Shown here: in pieces, positions 42,917 to 50,628 of the stretch | Numbering within the stretch: position 1 is the stretch's first letter | Layout of the letters: each line of letters starts with the position of its first letter | Source of the DNA: Flavobacteriaceae bacterium | GTDB taxonomy: Bacteria > Bacteroidota > Bacteroidia > Flavobacteriales > Flavobacteriaceae | Assembly: GCA_018608765.1 (NCBI GenBank) | Contig: JABAYY010000030.1 | Coordinates: forward strand, 14,064 to 64,691 | Length of the DNA stretch: 50,628 bases | Direction of reading: 5' to 3' | Notes under the pieces: model-generated | Told to the model about the DNA's origin: nothing | What the model saw: only the letters and a program-made list of their open reading frames with translations | The model's database searches: none | Translations under genes and position numbers: made by a program

Positions 42917-44850
42917 TCCTGAACCTTTACAATAGTTAAATTTTGATATTTGAGGATATACCCAGCTTCATTTTTATACCCTCCGTAAGGCTGAAGAAAG
43001 TATTGAAATTTGTTTTCTAAATAAGACGTTTGAAAACTTGAAGTATCCGAGTACATTGTTCCATTTTTAGAAAGTCTTAATAAAACATCCATAGTGATAT
43101 CAAACCCTCTAATGGCGTATTTGTTTGGGAACGTTCCAAATTCTGTAATATAGCGTTGCTCAAATGATTTTGGAAATCGCGAATCAAAATTTACAGATGG
43201 ATATTGGAATTGTAAGTTAGATAAATCATAGTTAGAAACATTACTGCCTTCAAAAGCTCTATTTTTTGAGGTTGTCATCAAAAATAATTCGCGTTCAATC
43301 TCTGTTTCATTATCGTCTGCATCCTTTAGAGTCGTTACTCCATTCATTGCATTGAGCATACTTGTAATATTAGACACAAACCCTTCGTTATTAGATTCAA
43401 GAAAAACAAGTGTACGTCCGGATGAAAGAGCAGCCTGAACATCTTCTAACATTAAAAAAAATTGTTCTAAACCTTCTTTATCCTTTTTGGAAGTTAATAA
43501 TGAAGCCTCTGGAAATTCTGCTTTTAAATAATTCGCAGTTGCTAAATTCTTTGCATCATATATAATCAATGTTTGATGTGGTATGGTATCGGATTTCACG
43601 TAGTTTACCATCTTAGTTCGCATCCATTTTTCATCTGGAATGGTTTGAAATAGATTGTGATAAATATTTTTAGTTTTCACAAAAGGTGAGATTACAGGAA
43701 CACTATCCTTTTCAGTATACTTGGCGGCCAACTCTAGATTTTGAGTAGTAATAGGTCCTAACACAGCATCAAAATTCGAAAAATTTGTTTGTAGTAATAC
43801 TGTTTTCAAATCAAGCGTTTCAGCGTTGGTATCAAACACCTCTAGTTTTGTAGAAATTCCAAGACGCTTTGCAGAATCAATTGCCATAATTACACCCGCG
43901 TAGAAGTCAGTAGAAATATTAATAAACCCATCTCTTTTAAGTTGGCTCTTCGCTAGGGTGACAGACTCAAAATCAATACTTTTTGTTTTGAATGGTAATA
44001 AAAGTGCTATTTTTTTAGGGGAAAAATCAACTAAACTATCCGACAAACTAACAACAGGGAACAACTCTGTAGCAATGTTCTGAATACTAAGCTTAGGAGT
44101 TTTTAACACCATTCCTAATTTTAATCCTTGTTCAATCAATTCGGGGTTTAGCGTTTCCAATTGTTCTTTTGTCAATCCTAACTTTTTTTCAAGTCTAAAA
44201 AAACCTTCTTTAGCTTTAACAGTATAATAGTTAAATGCGCCCTCTTCAACTACTTTTTTATCTGTCTCCGAAATATTAGGAACATTCAACTGTTGCCCCT
44301 CTTTAAGATAAAGTCCCATCGTTGGATTGAGTGCTTCCAAATCTGGAACTGAAATTCCGAATTTGTAAGCAATACGCCATTTACCTTCCTTTGGTAAAAC
44401 GGTATATTTTTGAAGTATCTGAGTAGAAATTTGATTTGAAATCATTTTAAATTGAGGAATATAAATTTTATCTCCTCTTCTTAAACTCTTAGAGTACAAC
44501 TCTTTATTATGAGCTTTTATCTCCTCTACGGTTACCTCAAACTTTTGAGAAATACCAAACAAGGTTTCTTTACGTCTTACTTTATATACCTTATAAGAAA
44601 CCAACTCTTTCACAACTTTTGTAGAAGTTGATTTAGGAACAAAAGACTCTGGAATAATCAAAATCGTATTGACTAAAAAATTCGATTTTGCATCTGGATT
44701 TAAAGCATAAATATCCGCTGGTGTAATCTTATAAAGTTTTGCAATACTCTCAATAGATTCTCCAACTTGTACACTGTGCGTTTTTAAGTTTTGGGCATAA
44801 CCAACATAACTAAAAGCAAGGATTCCTAAAACGATTAAAAACTTTTTCAT
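42913..44850 (-). CDS. LysM repeats fused to a PBP1-type ligand-binding domain
   Basis: 645 aa. Signal peptide ~1-19 (SYVGYAQ). Four LysM repeats at about 25-68, 85-131, 147-192 and 208-253 (HSVQVGESIESIAKLY, YKVRRKETLFGISQKF, YTVLPKEGKWRIAYKF, YTVKAKEGFFRLEKKL) should bind peptidoglycan; the last two keep less of the consensus. Residues ~285-640 are a periplasmic binding protein type 1 (branched-chain amino-acid receptor-like) domain: KIALLLPF, DFYAGVIMAIDSAKRLG, AVLGPITTQN, VPVISPF. It may sense or link a ligand to the cell wall. It is 15 bases after guaA in the same direction. Confidence 0.9.
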   Translation of the reverse strand: MKKFLIVLGILAFSYVGYAQNLKTHSVQVGESIESIAKLYKITPADIYALNPDAKSNFLVNTILIIPESFVPKSTSTKVVKELVSYKVYKVRRKETLFGISQKFEVTVEEIKAHNKELYSKSLRRGDKIYIPQFKMISNQISTQILQKYTVLPKEGKWRIAYKFGISVPDLEALNPTMGLYLKEGQQLNVPNISETDKKVVEEGAFNYYTVKAKEGFFRLEKKLGLTKEQLETLNPELIEQGLKLGMVLKTPKLSIQNIATELFPVVSLSDSLVDFSPKKIALLLPFKTKSIDFESVTLAKSQLKRDGFINISTDFYAGVIMAIDSAKRLGISTKLEVFDTNAETLDLKTVLLQTNFSNFDAVLGPITTQNLELAAKYTEKDSVPVISPFVKTKNIYHNLFQTIPDEKWMRTKMVNYVKSDTIPHQTLIIYDAKNLATANYLKAEFPEASLLTSKKDKEGLEQFFLMLEDVQAALSSGRTLVFLESNNEGFVSNITSMLNAMNGVTTLKDADDNETEIERELFLMTTSKNRAFEGSNVSNYDLSNLQFQYPSVNFDSRFPKSFEQRYITEFGTFPNKYAIRGFDITMDVLLRLSKNGTMYSDTSSFQTSYLENKFQYFLQPYGGYKNEAGYILKYQNLTIVKVQD

Positions 44851-44865
44851 GTTTATTTTTATTGG

Positions 44866-46401
44866 TTACTCCCACTCTATGGTTGCAGGAGGTTTAGAAC
44901 TAATATCATATACCACTCTATTCACTCCTTTGACTTTATTAATAATATCATTTGAAGTTTTCTGTAGGAATTCATAAGGTAAATTCACCCAATCTGCAGT
45001 CATTCCATCTGTACTTTCGACAGCTCTCAAAGCAACACATTTTTCATATGTACGCTCATCTCCCATCACTCCAACACTATTCACAGGGAGGAGCATTGCT
45101 CCAGCTTGCCATACTTTATCATATAAATCCCATTCTCTTAAACCATTAATAAAAATGGCATCAACTTCTTGTAAGATACGAACTTTTTCAGCAGTTATAT
45201 CTCCTAAAATTCTAATGGCCAATCCAGGACCAGGAAATGGGTGACGTCCTAATAATTTAGGATCAATACCCATTGAAGCTCCTACACGTCTGACTTCATC
45301 TTTAAACAAAGCCCTTAACGGCTCTACAATGTCGAGCTTCATATAATCAGGTAATCCCCCAACATTATGGTGACTTTTTATGGTGGCACTAGGACCACCA
45401 GTGGCAGACACACTTTCGATCACATCTGGATATATAGTTCCTTGCGCTAGCCATTTGACGTCCTGTATCATGTTTGCCTCGTCATCAAAGACTTCAATAA
45501 ACACACGTCCAATTGCTTTACGTTTCAGTTCTGGATCTTCGAGTCCTGCAAGAGCATCCAAAAAGCGTGCCGAAGCATCAACTCCTTTAACATTAAGCCC
45601 CATGCCTTCATACTGAGTGAGAACACTTGAAAATTCATCTTTTCGTAGCAGACCGTTGTTTACAAAAATGCAGTAAAGATTTTTACCAATCGCTTTGTGT
45701 AATAAAATAGCTGCTACCGTGGAATCAACCCCGCCAGACAATCCAAGGACAACTTTATCGTCTTGAATTTTAGATTTTAAATCCGAAACGGTTTCATCTA
45801 CAAATGAATCTGGCGTCCAATCTTGTTGAAGACCAGCAATATGAACTAAAAAGTTCTGTAAGAGTGTTTTACCATCTGTTGAGTGATATACTTCAGGATG
45901 GAACTGGATGGCAAACGTAGGTTCGCCTTCAATTTTATAGGCTGCATTTACCACATCATGAGTACTTGCTAACAACACCCCATTGGTAGGTAATTCTTTG
46001 ATTGTATCACTATGGCTCATCCAAACTTGACTTCCAGAACTGATACCTTCTAAAAAGGCTTCATTTTCTTTGACAAAAGATAAATTGGCACGGCCGTATT
46101 CTCTTGTATTTGAAGGCGCTACAAGACCACCAGAAAAATGAGCTAAATATTGGGCACCGTAACAGACCGCTAACATAGGTTTAAGGCCACGTATGGCTGA
46201 TAAATCCGGATGTAAGGCTGCATCGCCTCTCACAGATTGTGGACTTCCCGAAAGCACTACGGCTTTAAATTCGTCTAAATTTGTTGGGATTTTATTGAAA
46301 GGGTGAATTTCACAATATATATTTAACTCCCTGACTCGGCGAGCTATAAGTTGTGTATATTGAGATCCAAAGTCGAGAATTAATACCTTATCGTGTTGCA
46401 T
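44866..46401 (-). CDS. guaA: GMP synthase (glutamine-hydrolysing)
   Basis: 511 aa from the ATG at 46401 (a TTG two codons earlier is open). Class I glutamine amidotransferase domain ~1-190 with catalytic Cys in [15 protein letters not shown] and His/Glu in [13 protein letters not shown] pyrophosphatase domain with P-loop [12 protein letters not shown]; dimerisation domain ending [10 protein letters not shown]. Converts XMP to GMP. No purine riboswitch was seen in the 49 bases before it. The LysM/PBP1 gene follows. Confidence 0.96.
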   Translation of the reverse strand: MQHDKVLILDFGSQYTQLIARRVRELNIYCEIHPFNKIPTNLDEFKAVVLSGSPQSVRGDAALHPDLSAIRGLKPMLAVCYGAQYLAHFSGGLVAPSNTREYGRANLSFVKENEAFLEGISSGSQVWMSHSDTIKELPTNGVLLASTHDVVNAAYKIEGEPTFAIQFHPEVYHSTDGKTLLQNFLVHIAGLQQDWTPDSFVDETVSDLKSKIQDDKVVLGLSGGVDSTVAAILLHKAIGKNLYCIFVNNGLLRKDEFSSVLTQYEGMGLNVKGVDASARFLDALAGLEDPELKRKAIGRVFIEVFDDEANMIQDVKWLAQGTIYPDVIESVSATGGPSATIKSHHNVGGLPDYMKLDIVEPLRALFKDEVRRVGASMGIDPKLLGRHPFPGPGLAIRILGDITAEKVRILQEVDAIFINGLREWDLYDKVWQAGAMLLPVNSVGVMGDERTYEKCVALRAVESTDGMTADWVNLPYEFLQKTSNDIINKVKGVNRVVYDISSKPPATIEWE

Positions 46402-46450
46402 GGTCAAAAGTAATATTTATAAATAAATTGAGCCCTAAATTTTCAAACTT

Positions 46451-48052
46451 TTAAAGGGTCAAAACATGAAATTTTTGATTTAAAGGTATAAGCTCTGATT
46501 TTAAAGATTCTATGAACGCATCTCCATGTTCTATGTAGAATTCTGAAAAGTTGGTGAACCGTTCTTGCAAACCTCCACTTGGAAACAGCTCTAAATGGAT
46601 GGACTCAAGCCGTTCAATATAGTCTTTATGTACTTTTTTCTCAGCTTTTAAAAGACGTTTTTCCAACGCTTCCAACCCTTTGATTTGTTTTTTTTCTTGT
46701 GCAGAAACAGCACCGTTAAAGGATTTATCAGTTTGATTAGCTATTGCGTATAACTGTTTGAATTGCTGCTTTAATTGTTCCTTTTGAGACGAAAAATCAA
46801 TAGGTAATGATGCTATTTTTTTGATTTGAAATTGAATCAGTTCTTGTTTGTTTTTAAATAAATCGGAAACAGTAACCTTAAGTTTATTTAATTTTTGATG
46901 TTGTTTTTGGCTGATTAAAAGGACTGAATTACGATGCAACAAAATCGGAAATTGAATATATTCTGCTTCAAAATAAGATTTTAGTTGGAGCCAATATGCT
47001 AATTCGCCTCCCCCACCAATATAACAAAGGTTTGGTAATATTGTTTCTTGGTACAAGGGACGCATGATGACATTAGGCGAAAAGTACTCAGGATGTGAAT
47101 TTACTTCCTCCAAAATACCCGCTAAATCCCAAGTTATATCGGTATTTATAACTGAATAAGCACCTTCCTTTTTTATGATGCGCTCGCGTAGGTTTTCTTT
47201 GAGATAAAATAAATTTAGTTCTCGGGGATTAACCTGAACTTTATACGTTGAGTCTATTTTTAATAGTTCTTTGTTAGTCTCAGAAACAGTTGCAAATGCG
47301 TATTGATTTGTAAGTTCAGAAGTTATTTGTGGAATAAATAACCGTTTTAAAGCCGAGTCATTTCCATCAATAATAACCAAACCCTCAGACCCAAAAAGTG
47401 TGTGTACTAAGTAACGTGTGGCCGAAGCTAAATTTGCATGGCTTGCATAGGCATTCTTAACGAGTTTTTTTAGTTGTATTGCATGCGCTGAATTGCCCAA
47501 AATATTGGAAAACACTTTGACAAACTCCACAAGATCTGAAGTGGATAAATCTCCTACTGCTCCAGAACTTTGATGCGTCCATTGAAATCGTTTGTTCTGA
47601 AAATTGAAGTGATTAATTTCCTCGAAATCATGATCTTCAGTAGCCATCCAAAAAACAGGAACAAACTTGTTATTAGGGTATTTCTGTTTTAATTCTTTGG
47701 CTAGATTAATGGTCGTAATAATTTTATACAAAAAATACAACGGTCCACCCAACAGATTCAATTGATGCCCAGTGGTGACAGTAAAGGTGTCTTTATCTGC
47801 TAAAGACTGAATCGCGTTGGTGGTCAGATAGGATGGTGAAAGCTGTACGTATTGATTATTTAAAGTCGAAACTAAAACAGTTCTTTTTTCAGAGCTAAAT
47901 TCTGACTGCTTTGCATCTAACTGGTCTTTAAAATTTTCTAAAGTTGGAAACCGATGATAAAGCGCTTGCAGTTCCGGTCGGTTTTCTACATAGTCGCAGA
48001 TCAACTTGGATACAAAGGCAGTGTCTCGAAAAGAAATACAGTCTGTTGGCAT
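46451..48052 (-). CDS. bshC: Putative cysteine-adding enzyme of bacillithiol synthesis
   Basis: 533 aa. Family-typical stretches are TVTTGHQLNLLGGPLYFLYKI, VPVFWMATEDHDFEEINHF, and LPNLCYIGGGGELAYWLQLK, with a Rossmann-like core and a long coiled-coil in the C-terminal part (~385-480). BshC adds cysteine to GlcN-malate, the last step of bacillithiol synthesis. The other genes (bshA, bshB) are not in this window. It lies between rimO and guaA in the same direction. Confidence 0.92.
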   Translation of the reverse strand: MPTDCISFRDTAFVSKLICDYVENRPELQALYHRFPTLENFKDQLDAKQSEFSSEKRTVLVSTLNNQYVQLSPSYLTTNAIQSLADKDTFTVTTGHQLNLLGGPLYFLYKIITTINLAKELKQKYPNNKFVPVFWMATEDHDFEEINHFNFQNKRFQWTHQSSGAVGDLSTSDLVEFVKVFSNILGNSAHAIQLKKLVKNAYASHANLASATRYLVHTLFGSEGLVIIDGNDSALKRLFIPQITSELTNQYAFATVSETNKELLKIDSTYKVQVNPRELNLFYLKENLRERIIKKEGAYSVINTDITWDLAGILEEVNSHPEYFSPNVIMRPLYQETILPNLCYIGGGGELAYWLQLKSYFEAEYIQFPILLHRNSVLLISQKQHQKLNKLKVTVSDLFKNKQELIQFQIKKIASLPIDFSSQKEQLKQQFKQLYAIANQTDKSFNGAVSAQEKKQIKGLEALEKRLLKAEKKVHKDYIERLESIHLELFPSGGLQERFTNFSEFYIEHGDAFIESLKSELIPLNQKFHVLTL

Positions 48053-48107
48053 AGCAGTTTCTTAATAGACGTAAAGATACTTTATTTCTTTTGTATTTAG
48101 AAGCCTG

Positions 48108-49409
48108 TTAAACCACTTCTGCATACAGGTCAAAATCAGCAGCTTCTGTAACTTTAACCGTTGTAAATTCCCCTGTTTTAAGATAGGTTTTAGAGGCGTC
48201 TATAAGCACTTCATTATCTACATCTGGAGAATCAAATTCCGTTCGTCCTACAAAGTGTTCCCCTTCTTTACGATCAATCACAACTTTAAAGATTTCACCA
48301 ATTTTAGCTTGATTCAACTCCCATGATATTTGAGATTGAATTTCCATGATTTCATTAGCTCGTGCTAGTTTAACTTCTTCTGGAACATCATCTTCTAAAT
48401 TAAAAGCGTGTGTATTTTCTTCGTGTGAATACGTAAAACAGCCCAAGCGTTCAAAACGCATGGCTTCTACCCATGCTTTGAGGGTTTGATAATCTTCTTC
48501 TGTTTCACCTGGATACCCAACAATCAAAGTCGTTCTAATGGTCATTTCAGGAACAGCTGCTCTAAACTCTTTAAGAAGCTTAGTTGTTTTTTCCTGGGTA
48601 GTTCCACGGCGCATACTTTTCAGGATTTTATCTGAAATATGCTGTAATGGAATATCGAGGTAATTACAAATTTTTGGTTCGCGTTTCATCACATCCAAAA
48701 CATCCATTGGAAATCCTGTAGGAAAGGCATAATGCAAACGAATCCATTCGATCCCTTCAACTTTTACTAACGCTTCTAAAAGCTCTGCAAGATTTCGTTT
48801 TTTATATAAATCTAATCCGTAATAGGTCAAATCTTGAGCTATCAAAACCAATTCCTTAACTCCTGCAGCTGCTAATTTTTCAGCTTCTATTACTAAGTTT
48901 TCAATGGGAGTTGATTTGTGTTTTCCTCGCATCAATGGAATGGCACAAAAACTGCAAGGACGGTCACAACCTTCTGCAATTTTTAGATACGCGTAATTCT
49001 TTGGAGTGGTTGTCAAACGCTCACCAATCAATTCATGTTTATAATCAGCTCCTAATGCTTTTAATAATTGCGGCAATTCAGTGGTTCCAAAATACTGATC
49101 GACATTGGGAATTTCTTTTTGTAAATCTGGTTTATAACGCTCACTTAAACATCCCGTCACAAAAACTTTATCTACATCTCCATCTTCTTTTTTCTGCATG
49201 TAGTCTAAGATGGTATTGACGCTCTCTTCTTTTGCATTGTTAATGAAACCACAAGTATTAATCACCACAATATTACCTTCTTCTTCATGGACAACTTCTT
49301 TTCCACTGGCTTTGAGTTGCCCCATTAACACTTCACTATCATAGACGTTTTTACTACATCCTAAAGTGATGACATTAATTTTATTTTTTTTAAGTGTTTT
49401 GGTTCTCAT
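48108..49409 (-). CDS. rimO: Ribosomal protein S12 methylthiotransferase
   Basis: 433 aa. Three domains: N-terminal UPF0004 with cysteines in TLGCSKN, NTCGFINNAKEES and VTGCLSERY for the auxiliary cluster; radical SAM with C-x3-C-x2-C in EGCDRPCSFCAIPLMRGKH; and a TRAM domain ~365-433. It methylthiolates Asp of ribosomal protein S12. The CDRPCSFCAIP form is that of RimO rather than MiaB. It starts 23 bases after ftsY. Confidence 0.95.
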   Translation of the reverse strand: MRTKTLKKNKINVITLGCSKNVYDSEVLMGQLKASGKEVVHEEEGNIVVINTCGFINNAKEESVNTILDYMQKKEDGDVDKVFVTGCLSERYKPDLQKEIPNVDQYFGTTELPQLLKALGADYKHELIGERLTTTPKNYAYLKIAEGCDRPCSFCAIPLMRGKHKSTPIENLVIEAEKLAAAGVKELVLIAQDLTYYGLDLYKKRNLAELLEALVKVEGIEWIRLHYAFPTGFPMDVLDVMKREPKICNYLDIPLQHISDKILKSMRRGTTQEKTTKLLKEFRAAVPEMTIRTTLIVGYPGETEEDYQTLKAWVEAMRFERLGCFTYSHEENTHAFNLEDDVPEEVKLARANEIMEIQSQISWELNQAKIGEIFKVVIDRKEGEHFVGRTEFDSPDVDNEVLIDASKTYLKTGEFTTVKVTEAADFDLYAEVV

Positions 49410-49432
49410 GAAGCGATATTAAGTACTGTGAT

Positions 49433-50386
49433 TTATTTGAAAAAAGAATCTACAAATTCGAATTTATTAAAAACTTGAAGGTCTTCTAAACCTTCACCAA
49501 CGCCAATATACCTAACAGGGATTTGAAATTCGTCACTAATCCCAATAACAACCCCCCCTTTAGCGGTTCCATCTAATTTGGTAATCGCTAGGGCAGTTAC
49601 CTCCGTAGCAGCGGTAAACTGTTTGGCTTGTTCAAATGCATTTTGTCCTGTAGAGCCGTCAAGCACCAACAAGACCTCATGTGGTGAGTGGTCCACTACT
49701 TTTTGCATGACTCGTTTGACTTTGGTTAATTCGTTCATCAAATTAACTTTATTATGCAAGCGACCTGCTGTGTCAATAATAACAACATCTGCTTTGGAAG
49801 TCACGGCACTTTGTAAGGTGTCAAACGCTACTGATGCAGGATCACTCCCCATAGATTGTTTGATGATTGGAATACCCACTCGATCGGCCCAAACTTGTAA
49901 CTGATCAATGGCAGCAGCTCTAAAAGTATCAGCTGCCCCTAAGACAACATTTAAGCCTTGTTTTTTTAGTTGATAGGCAAGTTTGCCAATGGTGGTTGTT
50001 TTACCGGCACCGTTTACTCCTACCACCATAATAACGTATGGTTTCTGAGTTTGTGGAACAGAAAATTCGGTTTCTTCCCCAGAATTTGTTTCTGATAATA
50101 ATCCTGCTATTTCTTCTCTTAAAATAAGGTTTAAAGCATCCGTACCAACATATTTGTCTTTGGAAACTCGAGCTTCAATTCTTTCAATAATTTTTAAGGT
50201 GGTATTCACTCCAACATCACTAGTGACAAGGACTTCCTCTAGGTCATCTAATACATTTGCATCAACTTTAGATTTCCCAACAACGACTTTACTTAACTTG
50301 TCAAAAAAGGTGGTTTTAGATTTCTCTAAACCCTTATCAAGCGTGGCTTTTTTATCGGAAGAAAATATGTTTTTGAAAAAACTCAT
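49433..50386 (-). CDS. ftsY: Signal recognition particle receptor FtsY
   Basis: 317 aa NG domain without a long acidic A domain: helical N part ~1-95, then GTPase motifs VVGVNGAGKTTTIGKLAY (G1), AADTFRAAAIDQLQVW, DTAGRLHNK (G3), ITKLDGTAKGGV (G4). It receives SRP-ribosome complexes at the inner membrane. It is separated from the DUF4295 gene upstream by 111 bases and a terminator, and followed closely by rimO. Confidence 0.96.
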   Translation of the reverse strand: MSFFKNIFSSDKKATLDKGLEKSKTTFFDKLSKVVVGKSKVDANVLDDLEEVLVTSDVGVNTTLKIIERIEARVSKDKYVGTDALNLILREEIAGLLSETNSGEETEFSVPQTQKPYVIMVVGVNGAGKTTTIGKLAYQLKKQGLNVVLGAADTFRAAAIDQLQVWADRVGIPIIKQSMGSDPASVAFDTLQSAVTSKADVVIIDTAGRLHNKVNLMNELTKVKRVMQKVVDHSPHEVLLVLDGSTGQNAFEQAKQFTAATEVTALAITKLDGTAKGGVVIGISDEFQIPVRYIGVGEGLEDLQVFNKFEFVDSFFK

Positions 50387-50433
50387 AAGTTAACTATTTA
50401 TCTATTTACAAAAATAGCATTAAATGTAAGAAA

Positions 50434-50471
50434 ACTAAAAAATAAAAGCCGCTTTATGATAAAGCAGCTTT
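50434..50471 (-). terminator. Terminator downstream of the DUF4295 gene
   Basis: In minus sense AAAGC-GCTTTAT type arms (50445-50471, one mismatch) are followed by a U-rich tail (50433-50447). It separates the ribosomal-protein-type operon upstream from ftsY. Confidence 0.75.
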
Positions 50472-50497
50472 AAATAGGATACTGTAGAAATATTTTT

Positions 50498-50628
50498 TTA
50501 TTTCTTACTTAAGAACTCATTTACTTTTTCAGGTGCCATGATAGATTCTACAAAAATGTAAGCTCCAGATTTTGGTGACTTAACCATTTTGATCGCTTTC
50601 GTTAGACGTTTTGATCCTGTTTGTAATG
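50498..50628 (-). CDS. DUF4295 protein, C-terminal part, cut by the window edge
   Basis: The minus-strand frame reads LQTGSKRLTKAIKMVKSP, then KSGAYIFVESIMAPEKVNEF and LSKK before TAA at 50498-50500. This matches the ~50-residue basic DUF4295 proteins that sit after rpmB and rpmG and before ftsY in Bacteroidota. The first few residues lie beyond the window. Confidence 0.88.
   Translation of the reverse strand, partial: LQTGSKRLTKAIKMVKSPKSGAYIFVESIMAPEKVNEFLSKK

Noticed and set aside
46402-46450. Purine riboswitch before guaA
   Set aside because: The gap is only 49 bases and AT-rich, too short for the aptamer, with none of its conserved loops.

Overview
The window is low-GC DNA of a member of the Bacteroidota, most probably a marine-type Flavobacteriaceae. 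Lineage markers seen directly are a C-terminal type IX secretion sorting domain, a GLPGLI-family protein, a DUF3276 (PUR-type) protein, a DUF4295 fragment beside ftsY, an unusually long NusB, three TonB-dependent receptors, a nine-gene arginine cluster with an ArgF'-type carbamoyltransferase, and rarity of Shine-Dalgarno sequences. No rRNA, tRNA, CRISPR array, insertion sequence or integrase was seen.

Layout. (1) 1-8358 is accessory DNA. Six closely spaced minus-strand genes (611-6896) encode two proteins sharing a ~105-residue N-terminal module, an unrecognised 187-aa protein, a 5'(3')-deoxyribonucleotidase, a large nuclease joining a Cas4/RecB-like Fe-S domain to a DEDDy exonuclease domain, and a small partner overlapping it by one base. 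Two paralogous HTH-like regulators flank the block. It is the best candidate here for an undescribed, possibly defence-related, system. (2) 8577-18298 is outer-membrane uptake: a TonB receptor with a TPR-like N-terminus, a metal-type module (His/Cys-rich small protein, ZnuD-like receptor, lipoprotein, terminator), a SOUL heme-binding protein, and a DtxR/MntR-type regulator divergent from a third receptor. (3) 18303-22139 holds a T9SS-exported CotH-kinase/lamin-tail protein and an AI-2E-family membrane protein. (4) 22152-30916 is a compact arginine operon, GNAT-argG-argC-proC-argD-argF'-argB-argE'-argH, mostly joined by ATGA overlaps. Upstream of it, at 31001-31096, is an unlisted 31-codon ORF ending in an arginine-rich run (ARPRITRRRP, stop), followed by a hairpin and U-rich tracts. 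This looks like a transcription-attenuation leader. (5) 31290-50628 is mainly housekeeping: GLPGLI protein, nitronate monooxygenase-like enzyme, pyrD, a LysE exporter, pepT, yajC, a DUF1573 lipoprotein, nusB, an ABC exporter half, DUF3276, a CsaA-type tRNA-binding protein, two thioredoxin-fold proteins, a LysM/PBP1 fusion, guaA, bshC, rimO, ftsY and the DUF4295 fragment.

Main interpretations. The arginine operon makes arginine from glutamate through acylated intermediates, probably N-succinyl at the carbamoylation step as known in Bacteroides, and is probably controlled by ribosome-mediated attenuation. The receptor region combines metal-binding, receptor and metal-sensor genes, consistent with metal or heme acquisition. 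Several start codons were moved to the first plausible ATG. Three genes seem to need TTG starts: the deoxyribonucleotidase, the LysE exporter and the third receptor.
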